Shown here piece by piece: positions 35,309 through 46,226 of a stretch of DNA of 64,000 nt; the first letter of the stretch is position 1, and each line of letters begins with the position of its first letter. The DNA is from Jacaranda mimosifolia (lineage: Eukaryota; Streptophyta; Magnoliopsida; Lamiales; Bignoniaceae): positions 32,406,690 through 32,470,689 of the forward strand of contig CM032118.1 in the NCBI GenBank assembly GCA_018894105.1, written 5' to 3'. The position numbers and the translations under genes were made by a program. The notes beneath the pieces were generated by a model. The model was not told the origin of the DNA. It was given only the letters and a program-made list of their open reading frames with translations, and searched no databases.

Positions 35309-35565
35309 TTTCAATTTCTAATCTACACTAAAAAACAATAATATTGGTATTGATTGTTTGTCAATTCCAGTCCAAATATCTATATATCTATAGAATAGAT
35401 TGATACATATAGATATATAATTCAACTTAATTTATTGATCATTATATAGAATTCAATTAACATATTGTATGAAAGTATGATTTCTTCTATTCTCCTTTGA
35501 GAATTGGAGGATTTTTGATTGGGTGGGTTCAAAGAAAAAGAAGGATTAATTTGTCACATTATTTT
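35255..35565 (-). other. Nuclear plastid DNA insert (trnQ and adjoining spacer)
   Basis: The first part is a partial plastid trnQ-UUG (separate entry). The sequence that follows to the right, rich in 'atctatatatctatag' and ending with a 'gattgggtgggttcaaag' phrase (about 35517-35535), resembles the plastid spacer next to trnQ as I remember it. Such nuclear plastid inserts are common in plants. The right boundary is uncertain. Confidence 0.6.
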
Positions 35566-36271
35566 GTTAGGCCGTTTGGTTTTCATGATGGAACGAAGGT
35601 TTCTTTTCGAAATTTGAAAAAATATGACAAAAAATTAGTAGAATTAGGAAAGTTCAAAACTTTATGCTTTTATAGTGATTGTATGGACAGTCGTACATCT
35701 TCCTATTACATGAATGTAGCTTTGACAAATTTTAAACTAACACACTGAGTTCTTAGAGTTATATCGAGAATAGTGTATTTGTTGCATGGTGTATGCTTAC
35801 GTTAAAAGTGTTTGGATTGAGTTGCGAGTTCCTTTGTCTAAAGATATTATAATTTGTTTTGCAATTTCATGATCTTGAAAATATTTAAACTTATTGATGC
35901 AGATTAATCTCAGTTCAAAGAACATGCAGCGTTTAGTTTTAAAATAACCTTCTACATAAGAGTTTAAGTTGACTGCGGTTTAACTTTCTTTCTGTATGTG
36001 TGTTCAAAACATTGTTTTTTTTTTATTTTGATGAAATTATATATGCTTAATTAAGGAAGGTATATATACCCATTGTCAGTAATGTAAAAATAATTTGTTT
36101 GCACAGAAAAAATTTGATTTTAGTAATTGTTCTATGTGCATGCAAAATGTATAATTAATATATATTTGAAGTATATTTACAGTAGAGTTTATTAAGTTAA
36201 TAAAAATTGAACACATATTCAAACGGAGGAGATAGTGGATGTGTTCTTTGAAGGTAGGGCTAAAATTCAGA
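35566..36271. other. Intergenic DNA
   Basis: No gene recognised. An 83-codon ORF (35497-35748) runs out of the plastid-like insert and has no family resemblance I can name. The rest is AT-rich. Confidence 0.5.
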
Positions 36272-36274
36272 CTA

Positions 36275-36627
36275 AGAGGGTGTTTAGGTGAGCTTATAAG
36301 CTCCTCAAAACATCTTATAAGTTGATAAAAAGTATTTGGTGATTTTTTTTAAAAAAAGAACTTATAAAATCCTAAAATAAAATGTTAGGAGTTTATAAGC
36401 TCTTTTAAAAAAAGTAAGGAGATCCAACTTATTTTTAAAATCTTAACAAGCTCCTTCATTTTTAACCATTTTAATTACAAAATTGCTATTATTAACATCT
36501 TATAAGCTCCAAAATCTTATTTTATCCAAACACTTCAACAACTTATTTTAAAAATAAGATTTAACATCTTATAAGATGTAGGAGCTTAATTATAAGATGT
36601 TTAAAATAAGTTTAGCCAAACACCCTC
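36275..36627. mobile_element. TAA-flanked MITE (Tourist-like), 353 bp
   Basis: The left end GAGGGTGTTTAGG and right end CCAAACACCCTC are inverted repeats (first 10 bases identical, further similarity inward). TAA flanks it at 36272-36274 and 36628-36630. The interior repeats 'cttataagctcc'/'acatcttataag' in both orientations, so it is strongly self-complementary. This is a different family from the MITE at 859-1286. Confidence 0.8.
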
Positions 36628-36630
36628 TAA

Positions 36631-39600
36631 GAATCATCTAGGAGAAATTACGTAGACAAACTACTACCTAAAAACTTTAAGTTGAGACTTAGTTTAGAAG
36701 CCACTTGAAATGATCTTCATTATTTTTTAATTCTGATTTTTACTTTAATTTTTATATTCGCATCTTGTGCTATCAATTTAAATACGAAGACTTAAGAAAG
36801 ACCTATAAACATTGATATTAATGATACTGTAGGTAAATACATCAAATTGTAGTTTAGTTTTTTTTTTTTTTTTTTCAAAGAATATTGCTATATAATCACT
36901 GTACTTACAACCATGATTTTTTATTTTTGGTTTGTTTGTTCCGGCATAGACACAAGTGATGACACTGTTGAAATACCATATAAATTAGTGATATAAAATA
37001 TTTAAAATTAAATTTTGGTCCAATTAGCTTCTAATGAAAGCTGACTTATTTATTTATGAATCTTTTAGGGATGGGCTTATATTTATTATGTATAAAGAGC
37101 AGATCCTATATGGTGAGTGAAGGTGTGTAGTCTTTTAACTTTATGTTTTCATGCCTAACAATTATCACAAACATTGATTTATTGTAGGATTTGCATTGGG
37201 TTTAACTGCATCTTTAACATAGTATGTGGAGAAACATAAGATGCGGTAATAAAGTGTGACAAACTTGGATGAGAAATGGTAGAATACTTGAAGATTGGAA
37301 TAAGTTTGTTCGGGCCCATTAGCTGATACAAGACACAACATCATAGATGAAAGGATTTTTCACAACAAAGGAAAAGATCAAATGCAGTTTGCTTGGACTA
37401 AGAGAGTTACTCAGCCTCAGCCTCAATCAAGTAATAGATAATGTCTTACATTGGGAGAAAGATAATTAGAGCAAAACATGCATACTCATGAACATAAAAA
37501 TCTGCATCTTGAGATATGTAAACAAATTTCATTTTTTGCAGTGTATGTGACTAGTCCAACAAAGGAAATTTCTGGAGCATTCAGCTATACAAAGTTGGTT
37601 GAATTTTACAAGATGGACTTGTAAAAATGGTGCTTTAGGCTTGGATTCCTCTTGAAACATATAATGTGCATGTGTTTTTCCCCAGGATGCATTGAAATAG
37701 ATCACAAATATTACCCTGTACGTTGCTACCTGGAGTATGTCATTGGACGGTCATGAATTAAATATTTTGAATGCTGTCTGCAATTCCTTCCTGCTGGAGT
37801 CTATAGGATTATTGTGTTTAAGCTTAATTATGTCAATCTGTTGCTCACAGATGTATGAATACTTTATTAACTTTTTTGTTTTCATTCTTCTACACAGCTA
37901 TTCTGTAAATAGCTTTTTATTTTTGCCTTTCATGACCTGAATTATTGTGGCTTCTTTTGCTAAAACTACTATGGAAAGTCACCTTCAAAAATTAAACTAT
38001 TATTTATGTATTTATGAATTGATGATGTGAGCAATCTGCTTAGCTTGAATTATATATATTTTACACATTTGGGTATTACAATAATTGATTTTATTAGTTG
38101 ATGTTACTCAGTTGATTTATTTTATCCTCCAATATTCATACATAAATGAAAGCTATTGTCTATTTATTTATATATATTTGGAATATTTTTTGTATTATTA
38201 TTTTTATTCTAAGTTTGCATTAATATTCATATTATCAATGTATTATCTCCTTATATTGAATTATGCAATAGCTTTCCAGCTTCCTTTCAAACAAATATAT
38301 GATAATTTGATTTATTGAATATGTATACAATTCTATTTTAATTTATCAATTTCTAATATTTTAAAAAATATTTTTTAAAAGTCAAGACCTTTTAATCCTG
38401 ACTTTAATAAAAAAAATTAGTAAAATTTAAAAATATAAACAAATTGACATATTAAAACTAAAGAATAACAAGTTATCTTAAAATAATTGGGACTCCAAGT
38501 CCTGATTCTTTTGAAATTTATAATATTTTTACCAATTATATTTAAAATAGTTGGGACTCCAAAATCTTGACTCTACTGAAAATAAAATAAATTAAATTAT
38601 AACTCATTGTTTTAAAGAAATTATATTAAATTTATAATATAGTGTTAACCCCTTGATAATTTGAACTTAATTTTGATTGTGATAAAACTATATGCTAAAA
38701 AAGTCTCTCTAGTTCTGAGATTCCTTTTCCTTAATTATTTGTTTGAATATGTCATTATATACTAGAATTGACTTTCCTTATTTGATGAGATTATTTAGAG
38801 ATTCTAGCTTGATATTTATATCTTTATAAATTGAAAAGTAGAATCAGTATATTGCCTTAATTGTTAAAATCCGAAAATTATGATACACTGTTGACACCTA
38901 TGGACACTTATGATGAGACATTATTTTCTTATTTGCATTAATGGCCTCTTACCATTTTGGAATTTATATCAATCCAAGAAGACGGGAAAATATCTTTCAT
39001 GAGCATTCTTGAGAAGTTGTACTCTAATACACGTTGAGCTTAATTATTTCTAATTCCTTGCTTTCTAATGTTTTTCGAGGGATTTTATGATGAAGAAGGT
39101 TAAGAGAAGCTTGCTTGTGACGGACTTTGGAGAGGCAAGGAAAAGGTTGTTTGTGTCTCGAAGGACATAGTAGTGAAGAGGGACGAGAGTCGTATTTGCT
39201 TTTGAGGGACCTCATGAAGAGAACGAATTGGGTACCTAATTGTCCTAAGAATCTCTTGATGAAAAAACCAGTGAAGTGGTGCTATTGAAATCTTCTGTAA
39301 TGTGCAGAGGTTCTAAAGCTTGTTTTACAGAATGGGACCAGCTAGTGCGTTAGTCCATGGAGGTTGCGCAAGTGAGACTGAAAAAAGTCTAATGGTTCAT
39401 TTACAAAGCAACTGGTATAAATTCTCTCATATCTTATTAATTTGATAGGTTTTAAATCCTAAGTGAAAGCTTGGCTAGTGGAGTAAGTTTTTGTCAAAAT
39501 TACTATAAATACCAGTGTCTTTAATTTATTGCGCTCTATTACTTTACTTTATTGTTGTTTTGATTGGTATATAAATCCTTTTTATAAATTCTAGTTAGTA

Positions 39601-40699
39601 GGAAGACTTAAAAGTTTTTAAAAGGTCAAAAAATTTTGAGTGATAAATCTTTTGCTACATTAAAATTTTGAAAAGGCCTAATTTACTCTCACTCTTAGGC
39701 TTATAATCACTCTCATGTAGTCATGAGTTGAATACCCAACTTTTGTTAAATATGTATTATAAGAGTTATCATTTTAAGGAAAAATTTAAAAAGTAACATG
39801 AAAATTTGTTAAAAGTCGGTACTTGACTTTATTAAAAAATTAATAAAAATTTAAAATAACAAAATAAGAATATCTATAAAAGAAAAGATAATGAAAATTA
39901 TGAAGATAAAGATTTTAGCTCTGGCTTTATTTAAAATTATAGAATTTAATAAATGAAATAAGAAAATTATTAAAAATTGAGAATAATATCCTCACTTTAA
40001 TAAAACATACAAAAAATTAAATAATATCTTTTTGATAAATAATTTATCACAATTAAATGACTTATTTTTTGAAGAGGAAAATAGTAAAATATAGTAATAA
40101 ATAGTATACCAGTATTAATACATATTTAGTAGTAATATACAAACTTCAAATTGAAAATAAATAATATAATTGGATCCCAAATAAACAATTGATTACCCGG
40201 TAAGCACTCAACTTTTATAGTAAATATCTCACCTCATAAACAATCAATTATCTTTTAATTTTTGTAATCAATTGCTTTACAATCAAATTTAATCACACGA
40301 TAACCTCGATTCTAGTTTTTTTTTTTTTTTAATTTTTATTTTGAAGTTCAAAATTTATTTGAAGTAAAAAAACTGAAAAATGATACTTGAACATATGTTT
40401 TCCTCTATACATTTTACTCTAAAAGCTTTATATTTTTTAAAATTTGTTTGATTATTTATCTTATTAATATCTATATAATTTAATTTTAAAAAATATAATG
40501 AACAAACATGCTATACTTTTTTTTTTTTTCATTTGCTATGTTTGCCCAAAAAAAAAAATAGTAAGGAAAAATAAAAAAAATATATAAATGTACAAATATT
40601 AAAACATAAAATTACGTCATTTGAATCGCCAAAGTTTTCCTTAGCATTTTCTACGATAAAATTCAAAGTCCAAACATAGGGTTACTTTTAAAATTTTCT
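36631..40699. other. Long AT-rich stretch without intact gene
   Basis: Splice-like signals and short exon-like pieces occur around 37160-37740 (for example 'ttttttgcag' at 37533-37542), but no protein family is recognisable, so any gene here is too decayed to name. From 39700 to 40600 the sequence is extremely AT-rich. At 40499-40508 and 40550-40560 there are homopolymer runs. The right end is the breakpoint of the duplicated block. Confidence 0.5.
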
Positions 40700-41604
40700 T
40701 GGAATTGAAGGAGAAGGAAGCAGAAACGGAATCAGTTGCTTGTAACCTGCATGTGAAGCTCCGGGAAGCCAAGCCTGAGCATAAAGAAGCACTTGCTGAA
40801 GAAGCGAAAGTGAGAGGTGCTTCTGATGAAATGATTGCTCCCATCCACCAGCCAGCTTCCGAGAGTGAAAACGCAAAGCATGAACTAGCTGAAGAGATGA
40901 AGCAGAAAGCCGAAGAGCTTAAAAGAGAAGCAGAAGCCACAAGAATTGAACTGGAAGAAGTAGAAAAGAAACTAAGAATTGCGATAAATGAATCTGAAGA
41001 AGCCAAGGCAGCTGAGATTAGAGCCCTTGTTCAAATTAAGATGCTGTCTGAGAAAACTGGTGATGCACGTGCCTGGACTTCAGAACCTGAAGCCCAGATC
41101 ATCACAATGTCAAGAGACGAGTTTGAATCGCTGAGCCGAAAGGTTGAAGAATCTGAAAAATTACCAGATATGAAAGTTGCGGCTGCAATGGCTCAGGTAG
41201 AATTAAGCTGAAAAGCGAGCGAAAATGAGGCCCTCAAGAGATTGCAGGCTACCCAGAAGGAGATTGAGGACATGAAAGCTGCAACTCATGAGGCATTGAA
41301 GAAAGCACAGATGGCTGAAGCAGCAAGGAAGGCTGCTGGGGGGGAACTCAAAAGATGGCGATGTGAAAGGGAACAGAAGAAGGCAGCAGAAACAGCATCT
41401 CGAATTCTTGAAGAAACAGAAAAGTCATTTGAATCATCTCCCCGTAATTACCAAATCCAAAAGCAGAGGCCTCCAGAGAAAGTAATGGAAACAAGAAATC
41501 TGGAAAAAGCAAAGACATCCATTGCCAAGAAAGTACTAATGCCAAGTTTGAGCAGTGTGTTTCTTAAGAAGAAAAACAAGGTTGAGGGTGGTTCTCCTTC
41601 TTAG
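40700..41604 (+). pseudogene. 5'-truncated duplicate of the WEB-family gene
   Basis: Similarity to the intact WEB gene starts abruptly at 'gaattgaaggagaagg' (40697-40713; equivalent to about 5279) and continues to the stop. It lacks the first exon and about the first 290 codons of exon 2. One in-frame TGA (41209-41211) interrupts it where copy 1 reads 'EAVKASE', after which the same frame resumes. Single-codon insertions relative to copy 1 occur in 'KHELAEEM', 'QIITMSRDE' and 'RWRCERE', and the C-terminus ends four codons early (TAC to TAG). Coiled-coil composition is kept. With no promoter or start it is most likely non-functional. Confidence 0.9.
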
Positions 41605-42506
41605 TTTCCTGGTTAGAGGCCCATTTGGCTGAGTGTGATTGTACAAATTCCTGTGCAGTATTTTCGTTAAAGGCTATGAGGAACACAGTTCTTGGCGTTT
41701 TGTGTATATTAGTATTTGAGACCAACTGATTTTCATTCTCTGTTTGGTGCTAAATCGGGGGAAATACTGACTGCTTAGGTAATTATTTTGAACATATCGT
41801 GCAGGTTGTTTGTGTTTTAATGTATTTATCATGTAAATGGCTGCTTGTAAGAAAAATATAATTAAGTTGAATAAGAGCCACTGGTGTTACTGTTAATACA
41901 CAAGATGATGTGCAATAACAATTTCTGTGCTCAGGTTTTGCTTGTTTGTTTTTATTACAGTACTTTGTTTAAGAAGTGATGTTACTAAACTTTCCCTAAG
42001 ATTGTACTCTCGGAACGGCCAATGTTTATTTTCTGTTTCAATTGTGTTTATCAATGAAAGGAGCCCTGAGCAAGTGAAATTTTCCAAAAAGTAGTTGAGT
42101 TCTGTGTTCTGTCCGGGCAATGCCTAATCCTAAGCTATCCCGATGCCTTGGGATAGAAATCATTCTTAGGGATAGAAATCATTCTGAGAAGTACTATGCT
42201 TGTAACTTGATTAAGTAGATAAAAAATGCACTAAAATTGACAGCTGAAATTATCAAGGGAAGAAATTATACAACACAATATTTAGCTTGTTAAACCTCTA
42301 GCCCCTGAAAACTACTGCCGTTCGGCTTGTTGAACCTAACTTGCTGCAGAGCATATATAAACCAATAAAAACTACTGCCATCTGGCTTATTAAAGGCCTA
42401 ATTAGTAAAAGATTAAGCCGAACGCGTAAAAACTACACTACTTGTTAGACCTAACTAGTAAAAAAATTAAGCTCAACGCATAAAAACAAAACTACTGTAC
42501 TGCATT
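41605..42506. other. Duplicated convergent 3' intergenic region, copy 2
   Basis: Collinear with 6182-7020, including the roughly 60-bp degenerate repeat. It has a local tandem duplication of 'ggatagaaatcattct' (about 42150-42185) absent from copy 1. No gene. Confidence 0.75.
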
Positions 42507-43183
42507 TCAGAAAGCTGGGCAGTGAAGCTCCGTGAAAATGTTGCGCAGCAACCAGCCAGCCATGATCTTGTAGGCTTCTTGAGTCAAATGGACACCATCC
42601 CAACTCATGTATCGTTCAGGATCCGAGCAAACCGGGACTTCTGGAGCTCCACACATTCTTGTCATGTTGAAATTGTATTTTCCTCCTATTCCACAGCAAG
42701 CCCTTTGTGTATCAAATCCTACATTAATTTATGTTAAAAATGAACAATTTTAGTATTATCATAGTGTATCTTTTGAAGAGATTTATATAGCAAGATAAAC
42801 TTTGTTGATTTATTCAAATAATTGGTGAGAATATACATACCATGATATTTGGCAAATTTGAGTAGGAACTGATAAGCATTGTAGTAATCCCCATAGACTA
42901 TTACAGCATTTGGCTTCCCTTGTTTGAGCTTGTAAATGGCTTGTTGCAGTTGTTCATTATGGTACATCGCGAAGTCATTCAACTGCTTCAGGCATTGATT
43001 CTCGTCATAGGCTGCTGAGATGTTGCTTTGGAAAGCCGTTTGATAAATAGGGAGGCATCCAATGGGGAAGTTTCCAGGAATCACTACTCTTGTAGCCCCA
43101 AAATTAATTACTTTCTGCAGAATATAAGGAATGATATATAAGATTATAGGATAGGAGAGTTCTAACGTAATACATACATACAT

Positions 43184-43215
<32 letters not shown>

Positions 43216-44138
43216 CTGTGTGTGTGTAAAATTTCTCTTGTATATATGTTAAATACCTTAGCAGCATCAATAATGACAGCAACAACATCAGGCACCATAA
43301 GTCTCAGTTCTTCCATTGTCTTTCCTTGAAAAATCGCATAGTTGTAATCGTTTCCACCGATTTCCCCAACCATGAAAAGAGCACTTTGGAGTTTCTCAAG
43401 ACAATCTATCAATTGATTAGGATTATAAAATGTTGAGATCAATCAACGAAATTAATGCATGTAAACACATTATAGTTAGATTTTGTTGGACTGAAAAATA
43501 ATTAACTGCAGAGTATATATATGTATAGGCATTAATTAATTACCTCTATCATCGAGACAAATGGAATTGAAATGGGTGAACATCCAATCCAATTGACATT
43601 GAGAGAACTGGTTGTCACGGGAGAAAATATGTGTTTCCTTTCCAACACCTCGGATGGTAATGCTGTGGAACCGGCCACCGCAAAATTGACTCCATGCATA
43701 AGATTATCAGGATTGATGTTTTTGTAGGGTGGAAGAAGAGGAAGCCCAGCAGCCATTGCTATTGAATTAAAGATCAAATTTAGTAAGAGCTACATTCAAA
43801 TTACTATCAAGATTCGAAAATTAACCATATATTACATGAGTAATGATTGCAAAATATTTAATCAAATTCTTACCAATATAATCAATCATAAGAAGGCCAT
43901 TGGAGCAACGACCGGTGGCGTTGTTGAAGAAAGTTTTACCGTATGGTAATCTGGCAAAGGCCGTGGCTGCACCAATTGGGACCTCCCGGATCAAATTTCC
44001 AGTATCAGAAATTGAGTCGCCCAATTGATGAATTTGATCAAACTTGCAAATCTTCAAAGGATGGGCACTAAGGGAAGAAAACAGACCGCAAATTGCAATT
44101 AGAAGTAGGAGTGCAGATTTTCCACAAGAGGAAGCCAT
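42507..44138 (-). pseudogene. GDSL esterase/lipase duplicate with a frameshift
   Basis: The five-exon structure of the intact gene is preserved: 44138-43874, 43758-43544, 43405-43257, 43114-42841, 42718-42507. All splice sites are kept, and the Ser (GDSISD), GGND and DGVH catalytic blocks are present in sequence. Exon 2 is 215 bp instead of 216: one G is missing at about 43595 ('caattgacatt' versus 'caattggacatt' in copy 1). The frame therefore shifts in the middle of exon 2, and the GGND and DGVH blocks are out of frame. Exons 3-4 and introns 2-3 are almost identical to copy 1. If the missing base were a sequencing error the gene would be intact, so confidence in 'pseudogene' is moderate while confidence in homology is very high. 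Confidence 0.8.
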
Positions 44139-45815
44139 TGTAAAACTTTAGGTTGTTGAATGAGAAAAAGAAGAGAGAAAAGTATTGCAATATTGGCTAT
44201 GCGTTGATGCGAATACGTGAGTGATAATCGTTATGGTGATCAAGAGGACGTGAGTATGCGTTTATATAGAGAAGAAAATTCTAAATTGGTCGTCCCATTA
44301 GTATTAGGAGTTGAAGAGAAATCCCAGTCCCACACTCCTAATTAGTCTCGTCTGCTATCCTAATCCTGTTAGGGGAACACTATACTCGTTACTTGATAAC
44401 AAATACCAAGGGCCATCATACGTGTGTTTCTTAATTAACTCAATAAATAATATCAGATAATAAAGGTGATTAATTAATATTACCACAATGATCACATATG
44501 GAGTTGTTTTCCAACTTCATATTATTCGAAAAAAATAAAGTTTTGTTTTCTTAAGTTTTTTAATTATAAAGAAAGTATCTCATTGGCTCTTACAAATTTA
44601 AAGCTATAGTTTTTTCTGTAAATCCTATCCATTGATATGTCCATTTTCATTGTTATATAATTATATAATATTTAATTTAATCAACAACGACTTCAGTGAA
44701 TGTGAAGAGTTATGTAGTGTTAATTTTGCATGCTGAATATTTCAAAATTTGTGGATACAATTATTTCCAAGGAAACTACGAAGTTCAATTTTTTATTTTT
44801 TTTTGAGAAACAATTAATTACATAATAATGTTATAGATCAAGATTCAAAGTTAATTAAGTACAATTATCATAAATTAGGCATACCAACAGAGCGCCTCGA
44901 TGACATAGGTGAAGACAAAACTAAATTTTCATTTAGCTTACATTTGGTGTTGTTTTCTTTTCTTTTTTTCTTTTTTTTTTTCCTTAGAAGCTTTTGAGTG
45001 TTGTGGAACAAATAATTATGACAATAAATGAGGGAGTAATTCACTGCTATAAATGGAAGGAAATTAAACATACATAAAATATAAAATCAAGGAAATTGGC
45101 ATACATAAAGAATTAAATAATTGGTTATTGTAAGTCAAAAGAGAGGATTCATGTCTTAAATTAATAAAAAATAAATTTATGAGGATTTGAAGAGTAAATT
45201 AAGAATGCAAAATTGAATCCGAGTTTTTCATAACTTGTTGGCAATGAATGAATACATTATGGTTTATGAGATCTTTGTATTTGTGCCCTACATGTGCACG
45301 TGCATTTTTCATACTTTAAATTTATGAAAATTGGGAAAAGAAATAATAAGAAGCTAAAGAGATAATTCATTATTTACTTACTATGACTAAAAGACACTTA
45401 TAAAAAATGCATTAGTAAATATTTAGTTTAGGCACGTATTCATAAATTGTGTGTACATATATATATATATATATATAAAAGAATATAAGATTAAAGATAT
45501 AAATAATTGGATTTTTTTAGATATATAAATGGTAAACATAATAAATTTCTTCTATGAAGAAAGAAATTGTAGGAAAGTTGATTAAGTAAATATTAAAGAA
45601 ATAATAGATTAGATGAGATATTACTTTAAAATTAAATTGTACTAATTCTTTTGAGAAATAAAATGCTTAAAATTTGTAAATGGAGACCCTATTGTATGCA
45701 AATTTTTATAGGGAGATTGATAAATAAACAAATTATTATGATAGAACTAAACTATATTAAAGAAGGAAGTGAAATAATTTAATATGAAGTGAATTTCATT
45801 TTAAATAATATAGTA
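44139..45815. other. Duplicated upstream flank, copy 2 (empty-site reference)
   Basis: Corresponds to 8636-9114 + 10344-10383 + 28146-29990 of copy 1. It contains the retained TATA-like box at 44258-44268 (minus). It has no Helitron at about 44695 and no CACTA at about 44741-44745. An (AT)n run lies near 45459-45477. Copy 2 also has about 100 bp (44415-44510) not obviously present in copy 1. No gene. Confidence 0.75.
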
Positions 45816-46226
45816 ATATAATTATTTTATTTTATATAAATAATTAATTAAAAATTAAATACACTATATATACATTAATGTAAAATAATAAATAAAATAA
45901 AAAATTCAAATCTAAAATGTCACTATATATGTTAGTCGATTGCAGTTTCAAGATAAGTTCAGAACTTAATACGAAAAATATTCTTAAAATAATGAAAAAA
46001 AAATCTTTTACTCTTTAATTAAGTTTATTTCCTCAAAATATCAGAAAATTTCCACTAATTTTTGACCTGTCGAACCAAATGGGTTTTCAGTTTTCTTGGT
46101 AGAGTGGACAGACAGAGGAACTCTGTATACCAAATTGACTAGTCCTCCTGCCCCCCAAACCCACAATATACTTTTTCGGAATCCTCACTCCTTCCCACTA
46201 CTGAGCTTCCCTCCGCCGCAAGGACA
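45816..46226 (+). promoter_or_regulatory. Upstream region of the sucrase/ferredoxin-like gene
   Basis: AT-rich to about 46060, then GC-rises into a CT-rich, UTR-like segment (46140-46226) before the ATG. No clear TATA at a typical distance. The 60-codon ORF starting at 46096 is not conserved-looking and overlaps the real start region. Confidence 0.45.

Noticed and set aside
37160..37740. Possible decayed exons with a ttttttgcag acceptor-like site
   Set aside because: No two pieces can be joined into a recognisable protein.
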